Source of the DNA: JBBQED01 sp038320345
Lineage (GTDB): Bacteria; Bacteroidota; Bacteroidia; AKYH767-A; OLB10
Assembly (NCBI GenBank): GCA_038320345.1
Contig: JBBQED010000003.1
Location: forward strand, 62,001 to 126,000
Reading direction: 5' to 3'
DNA length: 64,000 bases
Below, one piece after another: positions 51,086 through 60,482 of this stretch; the first letter of the stretch is position 1; every line of letters begins with the position of its first letter. The notes beneath the pieces were generated by a model. That model was not told the DNA's origin. It did no database searches and worked only from the letters and a program-made list of their open reading frames with translations. The translations under genes and the position numbers were made by a program.

Positions 51086-53548
51086 ATGAACGACACGAAA
51101 ACGCCACCTAACGGTTATACCTATCCGAACCAAACTCAGGCACTTGGTGCAGGAGAGGCTCAGAGTCAGATGAATCTGAAGTTTCTCTTCAACAAATTCT
51201 TCCTGAGACATTGGTATCTTTATGTTTACACATTAGCCTTAGCACTTATCACTGCCTACTTTTATAATTGGTATTCCACGCCAATTTATTTTACGAGTTG
51301 TACAGTATTGATCAAAGATGATAAGCAGAAATATAATGGGAATGATCTTTTAACACAACTCAATACTTTTAATACTGATGGAGGAATTGAAAACGAAATC
51401 GGTATTATTCGCTCACGACAGTTGATTCATAAATCGCTGGAAGAACTTGATTTTGAAAAAAATTATTTTTTGCGTGGCGATATCAAAACCTCAGAGCTTT
51501 ATACAGACTCACCTATTAAATTAGTACAGGATACTTTGTATCCAATAGCGTATTCCACTACGATCAATCTTCAAATTATCGATGATAAAAAATACAAGCT
51601 GAGTTATTCTCATCCGAGTGGAGAACAGATTGGGTATTATCTTTTCGGGAAAAGAATCAATACAAAAATCGGAGAATTCAGAATTGACAAAACTGAAAAT
51701 TTTGATGATAAAGCCTATAAAAATCCGAAGTTTGAAAAACGAAATCTAATCCTTCGTTTAAATTCTTTAGACAACCTTACCGATAATTATCAGGCCGCCA
51801 TTAAGGTGGATAAAGTAAGTAAGCAAGCATCTATCTTGCAGATTTCTATGCAGGGTCCTGTTCCCATTAAAAGTCAAGATTTTTTAAATAAGCTTTGCGA
51901 AGTTTATGTGAAAAAAGGAGTAGAATTAAAAAATGAGTATGCGGTAAATACGTTAAAATTTATCGATGATCAGTTGGGTTTATTGACAAATGATATTGAT
52001 GCCAACGAGGCGGATGTAGAAGAATTCCGTGTGCGCAGAGGAGTTACCGATTTAAGTGTAGAAGCAACTTCTTATCTCGAAGCGGTTAAAAATTTCGATA
52101 ATAAAATTTCAGAATTACAAGTTCAAGTAAAATTCCTAGATTATCTCGAAAAATATGTAGGCAGTGGAAACGGTGTCTCAGGAAATATTTCTCCTGCTAG
52201 TATTTTAGTGAGCGATCCCTTGCTGCAAAGTTTGGTTATTAAACTCAACGACCTTGAGAATAAAAGAAAAGCTCAGCAGAATATGGCGAAGCCAGATAAC
52301 CCGATTATGGTTAGTTTGAATATTGAAATTCAGAATACGCGGGCGGCCTTATTAGAAAATATTAAGAGTATCCGTAACGGATTAAAAGCATCGCTCAACG
52401 AAGCACTTTCTCAGAAAGGTCAAGTGCAGGGAAGACTTCGTCTTTTACCTGGAGCTCAGCGTGAATTACAAACGATGTTAAGAGGATCTAATATCAAAGA
52501 AACGCTCTATACTTATCTCTTACAGAAACGTGCAGAAACAGCCATCTTGCTGGCTTCTACCACTGCTGATAATCGTGTTATTGATCCTGCAAGAACTTTC
52601 TTCAAACCGTTGAAGCCTGTAAAAAGTTTGAGCTATTCGATTGCTTTAATTCTTGGTTTAGTAATTCCGGGAATGATTATTTATGCAAGAGATTTATTCA
52701 ACGATAAAATTGGCGACCGTTATGATCTTGAGCGACTCACTACCATTCCGATGTTAGGAATGATTGGGCTGAGTGCTTCCAAAACGAGTTTGGTGGTTAC
52801 TGAAAAACCAAATTCTCATATCTCAGAAGCCTTCCGTTCGATCCGTACAAACCTTCAATATTTCAATCCGAATAAAAAACAGAATGTGATCATGATCACG
52901 TCCTCGATTAGTTCGGAAGGGAAAAGTTTCTGTTCGGTGAACTTGGCAGTGATGCTAGCTGTGTCGGGGAGAAAAACCATTCTTGTAGGTTGTGATTTGA
53001 GAAAACCAAAGATTACAGTAGGATTTGATTTCACCAGTGAAACAGGTCTTAGTAATTATCTGATTGGTATTGCTAATGAAAAAGAAGTCATCCAAAGTTC
53101 AGGAGCTATTCCGAATCTAGATGTAATTCTTTCCGGACCAAAACCACCGAATCCTTCTGAGCTGATTATCTCTCCAAAAATGGATCAGCTGTTTGAATAT
53201 TTGAAGTTACATTATGATAATATCGTATTGGACACCCCTCCTATTGGATTGATTACGGATGCAATGGTATTGTCGAAATACAGCGATGTTAACGTATATG
53301 TTGTTCGTCAAAGTGTAACACGTCGTCACCATCTTAACTTTATCAATAAGCTGTATAACGAAGGTAAGATCAAAAACATCTGTATCATCCTGAATGCGAT
53401 GAAAGCTGGAAACCGGAGTTATGGGTATGGGTATGAATATGCCTATGGTTATGGGTATGGCTACGGGTACGGATACTACGAAGAAGACAAAAAGAAAACC
53501 GGAATCAAAACCGCTTTCAAAAATATTTTCAGTCGCAAGAAAAGCTAG
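51086..53548 (+). CDS. Polysaccharide co-polymerase tyrosine autokinase (Wzc-like)
   Basis: An 820-residue inner-membrane protein controlling polymer length and export. Wzz domain and TM1 (about 38-60), coiled-coil periplasmic part, TM2 (about 512-535, YSIALILGLVIPGMIIY), then the BY-kinase domain: Walker A ISSEGKS (about 607), Walker A' LVGCDLRKPK (about 634), Walker B IVLDTPPIG (about 711). The C-terminal tail has 11 Tyr in 20 residues (779-798) encoded by a hexanucleotide-like repeat, then a basic end (KNIFSRKKS). Walker A' has Gly-Cys before the Asp instead of Asp-Ala. It is followed 36 bases later by the flippase gene. Confidence 0.93.
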   Translation: MNDTKTPPNGYTYPNQTQALGAGEAQSQMNLKFLFNKFFLRHWYLYVYTLALALITAYFYNWYSTPIYFTSCTVLIKDDKQKYNGNDLLTQLNTFNTDGGIENEIGIIRSRQLIHKSLEELDFEKNYFLRGDIKTSELYTDSPIKLVQDTLYPIAYSTTINLQIIDDKKYKLSYSHPSGEQIGYYLFGKRINTKIGEFRIDKTENFDDKAYKNPKFEKRNLILRLNSLDNLTDNYQAAIKVDKVSKQASILQISMQGPVPIKSQDFLNKLCEVYVKKGVELKNEYAVNTLKFIDDQLGLLTNDIDANEADVEEFRVRRGVTDLSVEATSYLEAVKNFDNKISELQVQVKFLDYLEKYVGSGNGVSGNISPASILVSDPLLQSLVIKLNDLENKRKAQQNMAKPDNPIMVSLNIEIQNTRAALLENIKSIRNGLKASLNEALSQKGQVQGRLRLLPGAQRELQTMLRGSNIKETLYTYLLQKRAETAILLASTTADNRVIDPARTFFKPLKPVKSLSYSIALILGLVIPGMIIYARDLFNDKIGDRYDLERLTTIPMLGMIGLSASKTSLVVTEKPNSHISEAFRSIRTNLQYFNPNKKQNVIMITSSISSEGKSFCSVNLAVMLAVSGRKTILVGCDLRKPKITVGFDFTSETGLSNYLIGIANEKEVIQSSGAIPNLDVILSGPKPPNPSELIISPKMDQLFEYLKLHYDNIVLDTPPIGLITDAMVLSKYSDVNVYVVRQSVTRRHHLNFINKLYNEGKIKNICIILNAMKAGNRSYGYGYEYAYGYGYGYGYGYYEEDKKKTGIKTAFKNIFSRKKS
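53420..53479 (+). repeat. Degenerate TATGGG hexanucleotide repeat coding for the Tyr cluster
   Basis: Ten Tyr-X dicodons in 60 bases, mostly TATGGG/TATGGT/TACGGG variants with one GAA and one GCC, ending in TACTAC. The repeat unit is in frame, so slippage would change the number of Tyr without a frameshift. Confidence 0.75.
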
Positions 53549-53584
53549 CTGCATGGAATTACGTAGCCCTAATCCAGTAAGGAG

Positions 53585-54943
53585 ATGAAGGCAGTTCTCG
53601 ATAAATCAAAGAATTTCCTGAGAAGTAAATTCGATCAGGAATCGAAAATACTGATCCGGAATAGTTCATGGGTATTTGTTGCGAATGCTGTGGGTGCCGT
53701 GTATGCTTTTTTACGCTCGGTAATAATAGCCCGTGGTCTTGGTGCTGAAACATTGGGTTCCTACACAATAGCCATCGCTTTTGTGCTTACCATCCAGGAA
53801 ATCTTGAAGTTGAATGTTGCGATGGGTGTGATTCGTTATGGTGCGCAATACCGTACCGAAAATCGTCCTGATAAAATCATGGCCTTACTCAAAGGAAGTG
53901 TTGTGGCAAGCTTTGCCTCCGCCGCCCTTTCTGTAATTGTGATTGCTGGTTTAGTTGAACTTGCTTATGATCATTTTCTTTCTACACCTGGCCTCGATCG
54001 ATTTATTATTCTTTATGCGCTGGTAAATGGATTCGCGTTTTTAGATAATATTGGCAAAGGAGTTCTTAAACTATACTATAAATTCAGAGTGAATTCACTG
54101 GTTCAAATGGTGATGGATACTTTTGAATTTATCATGATTGCGCTTTGTATTTACTTCTTCAAAAATGACTTAAGTTATTTCTTTACTACGGTGATCGTAA
54201 CGCGACTCATCAATACTCTTATCTGCAATACAGCAGTGATCCTTGAATTAAAAAACGAATTAGGCCCTTATCTCTCTACGAAAGTCGAGTTGATTAAAGA
54301 TCAATATCGGGAAATATCCCGCTTTGTAGTTGGAAACTCTTTCAGCAACACTTTGAAAACTTTCATGAACCAAGGCGATGTTTTATTGCTGAGTATGTGG
54401 TCGGGAGTTGCTGCAGTTGGGGTGTATACGGTTGCGAAAAAATTAGCTTATTCGGTATTAACCTTAACGGATCCATTGGTTACTTCCATCTTTCCACAAC
54501 TTTCTGTTTTAGTTGCCAAGAAGCAATTTGCTGAAGTAAGGACGATGCTCATAAAGCTTACCCGACTAACGCTATTACCCGTTATTGCATTTTTGATTCT
54601 GGCGTATTTTTTCAGAGATGACATCATCACGAGAATTTACGGTAAAGCATTTGCGTTAGCAGCAGATCCCTTCTTTATCCATCTGATTGGAGCGATCCAA
54701 GGATCTATCTTTTTCTGGTGTCTGCCCTTAATTCAGAGTCTGGGACTTACCAGTTTCCGATTTCGTGTATATCTTGCAGCCATGACAACCGGTGCGATCA
54801 CCTCTTGGTTGCTCACGCCAGCTCTAGGTGCATCAGGAGTTGCCATTGGATTATTATTCGCTAATTTAGTCATCACTTCCTCTTTTACATGGTTCGCTCA
54901 CCAGTATATGCTCAAGGAACAAAGTGACCTCCGACCCGTATAA
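53585..54943 (+). CDS. Lipopolysaccharide/oligosaccharide flippase (Wzx-like, MATE/MVF superfamily)
   Basis: A 452-residue multi-pass membrane protein with about 12-14 helices. The start SSWVFVANAVGAVYAFLRSVIIARGLGAETLGSYTIA is characteristic of polysaccharide flippases; later MNQGDVLLLSMWSGVAAVGVYTVAKKLA and VTSIFPQLSVLVAKKQ are conserved repeats of the family. It would flip lipid-linked repeat units to the periplasm. The first 20 residues are cytoplasmic and charged. A methyltransferase gene follows 24 bases downstream. Confidence 0.9.
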   Translation: MKAVLDKSKNFLRSKFDQESKILIRNSSWVFVANAVGAVYAFLRSVIIARGLGAETLGSYTIAIAFVLTIQEILKLNVAMGVIRYGAQYRTENRPDKIMALLKGSVVASFASAALSVIVIAGLVELAYDHFLSTPGLDRFIILYALVNGFAFLDNIGKGVLKLYYKFRVNSLVQMVMDTFEFIMIALCIYFFKNDLSYFFTTVIVTRLINTLICNTAVILELKNELGPYLSTKVELIKDQYREISRFVVGNSFSNTLKTFMNQGDVLLLSMWSGVAAVGVYTVAKKLAYSVLTLTDPLVTSIFPQLSVLVAKKQFAEVRTMLIKLTRLTLLPVIAFLILAYFFRDDIITRIYGKAFALAADPFFIHLIGAIQGSIFFWCLPLIQSLGLTSFRFRVYLAAMTTGAITSWLLTPALGASGVAIGLLFANLVITSSFTWFAHQYMLKEQSDLRPV

Positions 54944-54967
54944 ATACAATTAGGAAAAAAATCAATT

Positions 54968-55708
54968 ATGAGTGTTCACGAATCAAGCAGTAAGCTTAGC
55001 GCTCTACGACATCCTTTAGCAGCAATTAGTTTTTACATGGGAAATAAAACTCCTATGCATGAAGCTATTATTCTCGATAGCGCAACTTATTTGTGGGAAG
55101 ATCAGGTACAACAAAAATTATGGAAACAAGCGTTGAAAGAACTAGCCACCAACGACCTTGTTCCTCCCACTGAAAACCCTCAAAATATTCCAGTAGGCAA
55201 TAGTCTGAATACTACATTCGGAAAATGGATTTATTGCACAGTACGCGTACTTCAACCGGAAGTAATGATTGAAACTGGGGTTGCGCATGGATCATCTACG
55301 TGGATAATTTTGAATGCGATGCACAAAAATAAAAAAGGACAATTGTATTCGATTGATCTCCCTAATAACGATACCAACGCCGCCTATAATTTCGGAACTA
55401 AACAACCAGAAACAGGATGGAGAGTTCCTTCGTCTTTGCGCGGTAGATGGGAGTTACATCTGGGTTTCGCTCAAGAAATTCTGCCTGCATTACTTGATAA
55501 ACTGAAGTTAATTGACTTTTTTTTCCATGACTCTGACCATAGTTATGGGCACATGATGTATGAGTTTAATACGATCTATCCTTACCTGAAAAATGGAGGA
55601 GTGATTTTGAGTGATGATGTCCATAAAAATGAAGCTTTTAATCAATTTACGGCCGGTCATAAATTGAAAGCTCTCCAATTTAACAAAGGCGGATGCGCTA
55701 TTAAGTGA
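54968..55708 (+). CDS. Class I SAM-dependent methyltransferase (Methyltransf_24-like)
   Basis: A 246-residue methyltransferase. The core spans about 95-220: VMIETGVAHGSSTWIILNAMH (motif I), LYSIDLPNN (motif II acidic residue), DFFFHDSDHSYGHMMYEF (motif with HDSDHS), NGGVILSDDVHKNEAF. The pattern resembles CmcI/Methyltransf_24 enzymes that act on sugars or small hydroxyls. Located inside the polysaccharide locus, it may O-methylate a sugar. The first 90 residues are less conserved. Confidence 0.8.
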   Translation: MSVHESSSKLSALRHPLAAISFYMGNKTPMHEAIILDSATYLWEDQVQQKLWKQALKELATNDLVPPTENPQNIPVGNSLNTTFGKWIYCTVRVLQPEVMIETGVAHGSSTWIILNAMHKNKKGQLYSIDLPNNDTNAAYNFGTKQPETGWRVPSSLRGRWELHLGFAQEILPALLDKLKLIDFFFHDSDHSYGHMMYEFNTIYPYLKNGGVILSDDVHKNEAFNQFTAGHKLKALQFNKGGCAIK

Positions 55709-55727
55709 TTCCTCAATACTAAAGAAA

Positions 55728-56936
55728 ATGTCGGGGCCTGTACTAATTTACCTCTCACCGTATGATATTTTACGGCCGAGAACAAATCAGGTTAGTGATG
55801 TACGATTTTGTGAAGGTTTTGCGCAGAATGATTGTGAGGTGCATTTAATTGTACCCTTTGTTTATCGTAACGACAATATTCCAAAAGAGGAGATCGCTAG
55901 ATATTACGGTCTCGAAAAAGATATCACTGTTCATTATCTTCCTTATCGGTTTAAAAGTGATATTAACGGAAAATGGGATGCTATTCGTGTTGCATTACTA
56001 GATTTTTTCAAGGTGCTTTCCTTATTGAAAAAAATGCAAGACAAAGATGATGTCATCATCATTTCAAGAAGTACATTTTTACTTCGTCCATTACTTTTCT
56101 TGCGCAAAATATTTCCGAATACATTCGATAACACGCGAATTATTCATTGGGCACATGATTTCAAAAATAGAAAGTCATGGATTAAAGTTTACAAAGATTC
56201 CGACGCACTGCTTGCCACAAATTCGTCTATCCTACAAGACATGGTTAAAGCTGCTGGCACTAATCCTGATCATGCCACGTACACATTAAATCCAATCACC
56301 GCTTCTCAGGTCAAAGAAAGAGTTAGTAAAGAAGACGCAAGAAAAGAATTAGGACTCGACAAAATCAACAAACCGCTCATTGTTTATACTGGAAAGATTG
56401 GGATAAATTATGAGCAAGAAATCATCCATATACTAGGAGCAGCAGGTAAGCTTTCCGAGTATCAATTTTTGTTGACAGGTGGCAAACCAGAAGCACTAAA
56501 AAAATGGCAGCAGTGGTGCGAAGAGCGTAATATTTCCAATGTAAGATTTACTGGATACCTCACAGATTACACGCGAATCCGGTATTATCAGCAAGCTGCC
56601 GATGTATTGGTATCTTACTATACTCGTCAGGGACATGATATCCGTTATAATCTTCCCAATAAACTCTGTGAATACATGCTGAGTGGCAATGTAATTGTAA
56701 GTCCTGATTATCCTGCGACGCAAGATTTATTACATTCCAACAACTGCATTTTTGCAAAACCTGAAGATACCGAGGAACTCGCAGAAAAAATCCGTTATGC
56801 AATCAATCATCCGGAAATTTCTCATCAACTAGCTATGCAAGCTCTCGAAGATGTGCAACAAATTACTTTTCAGAAAAGGACAGCAGCATTGCTCGAATTT
56901 TTCAAAAGGTTAAAAAATAAATCCTCAGATTCATAA
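55728..56936 (+). CDS. Glycosyltransferase family 4
   Basis: A 402-residue GT-B enzyme. The C-terminal half shows the GT4 pattern: KPLIVYTGKIG, YQFLLTGGKPEALKKW, VRFTGYLTDYTRIRYYQQAADVLVSYY, and LPNKLCEYMLSGNVIVSPDYPATQDLL in place of the usual E-x7-E block. It adds a sugar to the growing repeat unit on the cytoplasmic face. It is 19 bases after the methyltransferase. Donor and acceptor are unknown. Confidence 0.88.
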   Translation: MSGPVLIYLSPYDILRPRTNQVSDVRFCEGFAQNDCEVHLIVPFVYRNDNIPKEEIARYYGLEKDITVHYLPYRFKSDINGKWDAIRVALLDFFKVLSLLKKMQDKDDVIIISRSTFLLRPLLFLRKIFPNTFDNTRIIHWAHDFKNRKSWIKVYKDSDALLATNSSILQDMVKAAGTNPDHATYTLNPITASQVKERVSKEDARKELGLDKINKPLIVYTGKIGINYEQEIIHILGAAGKLSEYQFLLTGGKPEALKKWQQWCEERNISNVRFTGYLTDYTRIRYYQQAADVLVSYYTRQGHDIRYNLPNKLCEYMLSGNVIVSPDYPATQDLLHSNNCIFAKPEDTEELAEKIRYAINHPEISHQLAMQALEDVQQITFQKRTAALLEFFKRLKNKSSDS

Positions 56937-56976
56937 ATGGGTGTATTCTTTTCCTTTGAACTATCTTTAATGCCAC

Positions 56977-57996
56977 ATGTCAGACTCTCCCAACCATCAA
57001 AAAAATAACGAAGCACTCTTTCACTATCTAGAAAGAGGATCTTCATCGGTGATGGAGAAATTTTTTGGAGTGATTTCTCCAGGTTTCCATGATTTTGTGA
57101 TGGCTGCTGTTTTATATTACAAACTACAAAAACAAAATTCTGCGCTCAAAGCGGCTCCTGAAACGGTGATCATTGAAGGGTACAAAGGCGACAATCCTAC
57201 AACATTGGGGATGCGGAATATCATTAGCGCCATTCATCATCCTGCATTTATTGCTGCCTTGGTGCATGGAAGTATTGCTACTGATGAAATCATCAACTAC
57301 AGTGATTTTGATGGAATTCTTATCATCGACCCAAATAAAATTGATTCCAGAAAATCGATGTTGCAGTTAATCCAAATCGTGGAAGTAAGTACTGGGCATA
57401 TGCGTCACCGTGATGCGTTGCAACATCATGGCTGGAGTGTCCTTAACGTTCATGATCTATATGATTATCCGGATGCACAATTACCTGCACTACTTTTAAA
57501 ATATAGTCAATGCATCTATCCTACTTCCGGAATTACGTTATCTTATAATATCATTCCTTCCCATCAGAATTATCAGATTCCTTTGTTCAATTTAGTGGCT
57601 AGTCTGAATAGAAAATGTACTACACATCGACCCTCAACTTTTTATGCCTTCAAAAATCTTTTGAGTGAATTGATGTTACTTCCTGCACTTTATCTTCAAG
57701 CCAGAGACCAGCAGCCGGTATTTAAAAAAGAAAGTTTCCATAAGGCTAAAGGAGATTTCACTACGTCAGAATGGAAAATCATAGAGGAAGTTTCAGCTAT
57801 GCGTTTGTCGTGGGATCAATCAGAAGTTAAGGCTAATAAAGAAAAATGGGCAGCTCATCTAAGTATGATTCCAGGAATGAGAAAACTACTTCAGATCAAT
57901 GTTCCGGCACGCTATTCCACTGAATTAACGGAGACTTTTTACTCTGAAATCCAACAATTAACGAACGCTGCAGAACAAAAAATCAAGAAATCTTAA
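56977..57996 (+). CDS. Nucleotidyltransferase-fold protein of unknown function
   Basis: A 339-residue protein I can only place at fold level. The block LVHGSIATDEIINYSDFDGILIIDP (about residues 90-114) matches the minimal nucleotidyltransferase pattern G-S-x(n)-D-x-D of the kanamycin nucleotidyltransferase/pol-beta group. The following region (HRDALQHHGWSVLNVHDLYDYPDAQLPALLLKYSQCIY) is helical, and the C-terminal 130 residues are helical without a known domain. There is no signal peptide. It sits in the polysaccharide locus 40 bases after a GT4 gene and shares four bases (TTAA) with the convergent sulfotransferase gene. A second protein of the same kind is encoded at 60483. A sugar-activating, nucleotide-transfer or regulatory role is inference. 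Confidence 0.68.
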   Translation: MSDSPNHQKNNEALFHYLERGSSSVMEKFFGVISPGFHDFVMAAVLYYKLQKQNSALKAAPETVIIEGYKGDNPTTLGMRNIISAIHHPAFIAALVHGSIATDEIINYSDFDGILIIDPNKIDSRKSMLQLIQIVEVSTGHMRHRDALQHHGWSVLNVHDLYDYPDAQLPALLLKYSQCIYPTSGITLSYNIIPSHQNYQIPLFNLVASLNRKCTTHRPSTFYAFKNLLSELMLLPALYLQARDQQPVFKKESFHKAKGDFTTSEWKIIEEVSAMRLSWDQSEVKANKEKWAAHLSMIPGMRKLLQINVPARYSTELTETFYSEIQQLTNAAEQKIKKS

Positions 57997-58805
57997 AGGA
58001 GAGGATATCCCAACTGCTTCATAAGATCTCCTGCCATCTCATTCATCACTTTAATCTCTTCGGGCTTAAGATTTTTGAATGATTTATCGTTCATATTGGT
58101 GATTTTAGCATCTACCTTATGAATTTTAAATTCACTACTAAAGGCACTCTCCGGAACAGGATCTATTCCCAGGAAATCAGTAATTTTTTTTACCGCAGCA
58201 GTAGGATTTGCTGTGAGCTCCTCATAATGTACTGCATGAAAATGCTGGAGCTGTGTACTTTCTTTTACTACTATCTCATTCGAAACTTTCCATTGCAAAA
58301 TGGCATCTTCAATTTTGTGATGTTCTTTGCGATGAATGCCTTCAGCAACTGCATATCCATTCCTATAAATGGCAATAAAATATGCTTCTTGAAAATGTCT
58401 TTCCAGCCAACGCATCCGAGCAGTATGTGCGATAGTTTTCTCCAACAATAACGGTCGTTTAGCATCATTAAAAAAGTAAGCCCATTCTCTTTTTACTTTT
58501 CCCACATCGATGCCTGCTTCACTATTTTCATCGAGATAAAAGAGTTCAGGTTTCAGCGCCCATTGACGGCGGAGCCCTACTTTAGCTCCGGTTAGAAACT
58601 GATCTGTAAAAAACTGACCTTCATTGGGGAGACTTCCTATGGCAGGATGCTGAGCCAGAATTTGGTGCAATAATGTTGTCCCAGAATTATAACAACCCAC
58701 TATGAACACCCACTTTTTAGGTTTTGGTTCTTTCATGAACCGATACCCCACCTTTCGGGTCTTGAGCCTTAGGTATAAATTAAGTTTCTTCAAAAAGGTG
58801 CTCAT
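57993..58805 (-). CDS. Sulfotransferase family protein
   Basis: A 270-residue cytoplasmic sulfotransferase. The 5'-phosphosulfate loop is VFIVGCYNSGTTLLHQILAQHP near residue 35, and the 3'-phosphate region AYFIAIYRNGYAVAEGIHRKEHH follows, as in enzymes using PAPS. HAVHYEELTANPTAAVKKITDFLG is the usual C-terminal helix pair. It is the only minus-strand gene within the polysaccharide locus and overlaps the upstream nucleotidyltransferase-like gene tail to tail. It suggests sulfated surface glycans or lipids. Confidence 0.88.
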   Translation of the reverse strand: MSTFLKKLNLYLRLKTRKVGYRFMKEPKPKKWVFIVGCYNSGTTLLHQILAQHPAIGSLPNEGQFFTDQFLTGAKVGLRRQWALKPELFYLDENSEAGIDVGKVKREWAYFFNDAKRPLLLEKTIAHTARMRWLERHFQEAYFIAIYRNGYAVAEGIHRKEHHKIEDAILQWKVSNEIVVKESTQLQHFHAVHYEELTANPTAAVKKITDFLGIDPVPESAFSSEFKIHKVDAKITNMNDKSFKNLKPEEIKVMNEMAGDLMKQLGYPLL

Positions 58806-58881
58806 TTAGTTCACAGTTGTACGTTGGTAAAAATAGCAGGTTCACCCCAATTAACCTCTTACTGCCCATCTAAAGAAAGGT

Positions 58882-58889
58882 TACTTTTG
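58882..58889 (+). promoter_or_regulatory. Putative -7 element (TACTTTTG) for the second polysaccharide sub-operon
   Basis: An exact TAnnTTTG match ten bases before the ATG at 58900, in the 94-base gap between divergent genes. It could drive genes 58900 to the window end. Confidence 0.45.
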
Positions 58890-58899
58890 CGGGATAAGA

Positions 58900-60468
58900 A
58901 TGATGGTAAAAGAATTCAAATTAGGTTTATTCGCAGACCCGGGTCCTATTCCCGCCTTCATTCGTAGTTTTCTGAGTGGAATCTCTGAAATCGAAGGTGT
59001 ACAGGTATGTTTGGTGAGAACTGAAAAAACAGTTAAAACCCGGCCTTCCTCTGCCGACACCTTACTCACCCTCGATGGAAATGCAAAATTGGCTTATCCT
59101 GCTGACCCAGGACTTGTCTCTACGTATTTACTTCAAACCAATGGAAATTTCATCAATGCGGAGGGAGAGAAGGAATTTGTAGATTTTGACTTGGTCATGA
59201 ATTTCGGGTCTTATAGTCATACACTTCCGGGCATCACCGGAACTCCCGTAATCCATTGCTCTTTGTTTAGTCATGCCCGCAGCGGATTATTTCCGATGAT
59301 CTGTAAAATATTGGCACACCGTATTGATTGCTTCGGTATTCATTTTTACAGCAAGAACGGTAATGGGTCAGCGTTAGTATGGAAAGAAGGCTGGTATAAA
59401 ACGGCAGTACATAGTTATGTTAGAACTACACAGATGGCATTAGATGGTGCCTTGCATCTGGCGATAGAAATTGTAAAGCAATTCCAGAAAGGAATTCTGA
59501 AATCAACAGTAGTCAACGATATTAATTTTGAGACTTCTCGGAATTATAGTGCCGATGCACTTTCTGCCATGTTATCCAGTATATTCCGTCATAGGATCAA
59601 CAATCTTTTCACGAATATCAAATGGAACTATGGTATCATCCCTTTGCCGATCTCTGCATTTCTAAACCCAGAAAAGAAATCCTATACCGCCGATTGGATG
59701 CAGGAAGCAAATGATACAGATTTCATGGCGGATCCTTTCGGATTCATCTATAAAAACGAACGTTATATCGCCTATGAATATTATGACGCTACGAGTAAAA
59801 AAGGAGTCATCCGATTAAATGTCTCCTCAAGTGATCATGTTCCTGATGAAACGATTTTATCTGCTGAGGTTCACTTAAGTTATCCGATGCTTTTTGAAGC
59901 AGAAGGAAACTGGTACTGTATTCCAGAACAGTATAAATCGAATAAAGTTGATCTCTATAAATTTGATCCTGAAAATAAAAAACTCCTATTTGAGCAAACC
60001 CTGATTGAAAATTTTGCAGGAGTGGATAATACCATTGTCTATTATCAAGGTAAGTGGTGGATTTTTTGTACCGATGGAAATAGCAAAGGTTCTGATCTTC
60101 GCTTACACCTCTATTTTGCAGATCATTTCCGCGGACCATGGAAAGCACATCAAATGAATCCTGTTAAAACTGACGTTCGTTCGGCACGATCTGGCGGAAC
60201 TCCATTTTACCACGAAAATAAATTATACCGACCAGCGCAAGATTCTAGCAAAGGATATGGAAGTGCAATAGCGATCATGGAAATTGTGCAGTTAACGGAA
60301 GATATCTTTGAAGAAAAACTAGTGAACCGCATTACTCCTGAACAATTTGGAGAAGCTTATAACGAAGGGATTCACACGCTGAGTAGCATCGGTGAATTCA
60401 CCTTAATCGATGGAAAACGAAAAGTATATACCCGGCGTAACTTTTTCACCCGCATGCGTACAACCTGA
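58900..60468 (+). CDS. Formyltransferase-like / GINT-type beta-propeller fusion
   Basis: A 522-residue two-domain protein. Residues about 1-215 look like a formyltransferase-type domain: GLFADPGPIPAFIRSFLSGI, DFDLVMNFGSYSHTLPGITGTPVIHCSLF, HRIDCFGIHFYS, SYVRTTQMALDGALHLAIEI. Residues about 230-520 are a five-bladed propeller like the N-terminal domain of plant glucosamine inositolphosphorylceramide transferase (GINT1): DWMQEANDTDFMADPFGFIYKNERYIAYEYYD, HLSYPMLFEAEGNWYCIPEQ, GGTPFYHENKLYRPAQDSSKGYGSAIAI. ATG 58900 or 58903 both fit. Bacterial members are found in glycan clusters. The enzyme reaction is not known; glycolipid or N-acylated sugar modification is plausible. Confidence 0.72.
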   Translation: MMVKEFKLGLFADPGPIPAFIRSFLSGISEIEGVQVCLVRTEKTVKTRPSSADTLLTLDGNAKLAYPADPGLVSTYLLQTNGNFINAEGEKEFVDFDLVMNFGSYSHTLPGITGTPVIHCSLFSHARSGLFPMICKILAHRIDCFGIHFYSKNGNGSALVWKEGWYKTAVHSYVRTTQMALDGALHLAIEIVKQFQKGILKSTVVNDINFETSRNYSADALSAMLSSIFRHRINNLFTNIKWNYGIIPLPISAFLNPEKKSYTADWMQEANDTDFMADPFGFIYKNERYIAYEYYDATSKKGVIRLNVSSSDHVPDETILSAEVHLSYPMLFEAEGNWYCIPEQYKSNKVDLYKFDPENKKLLFEQTLIENFAGVDNTIVYYQGKWWIFCTDGNSKGSDLRLHLYFADHFRGPWKAHQMNPVKTDVRSARSGGTPFYHENKLYRPAQDSSKGYGSAIAIMEIVQLTEDIFEEKLVNRITPEQFGEAYNEGIHTLSSIGEFTLIDGKRKVYTRRNFFTRMRTT

Positions 60469-60482
60469 GTTCAGCTAATCCT

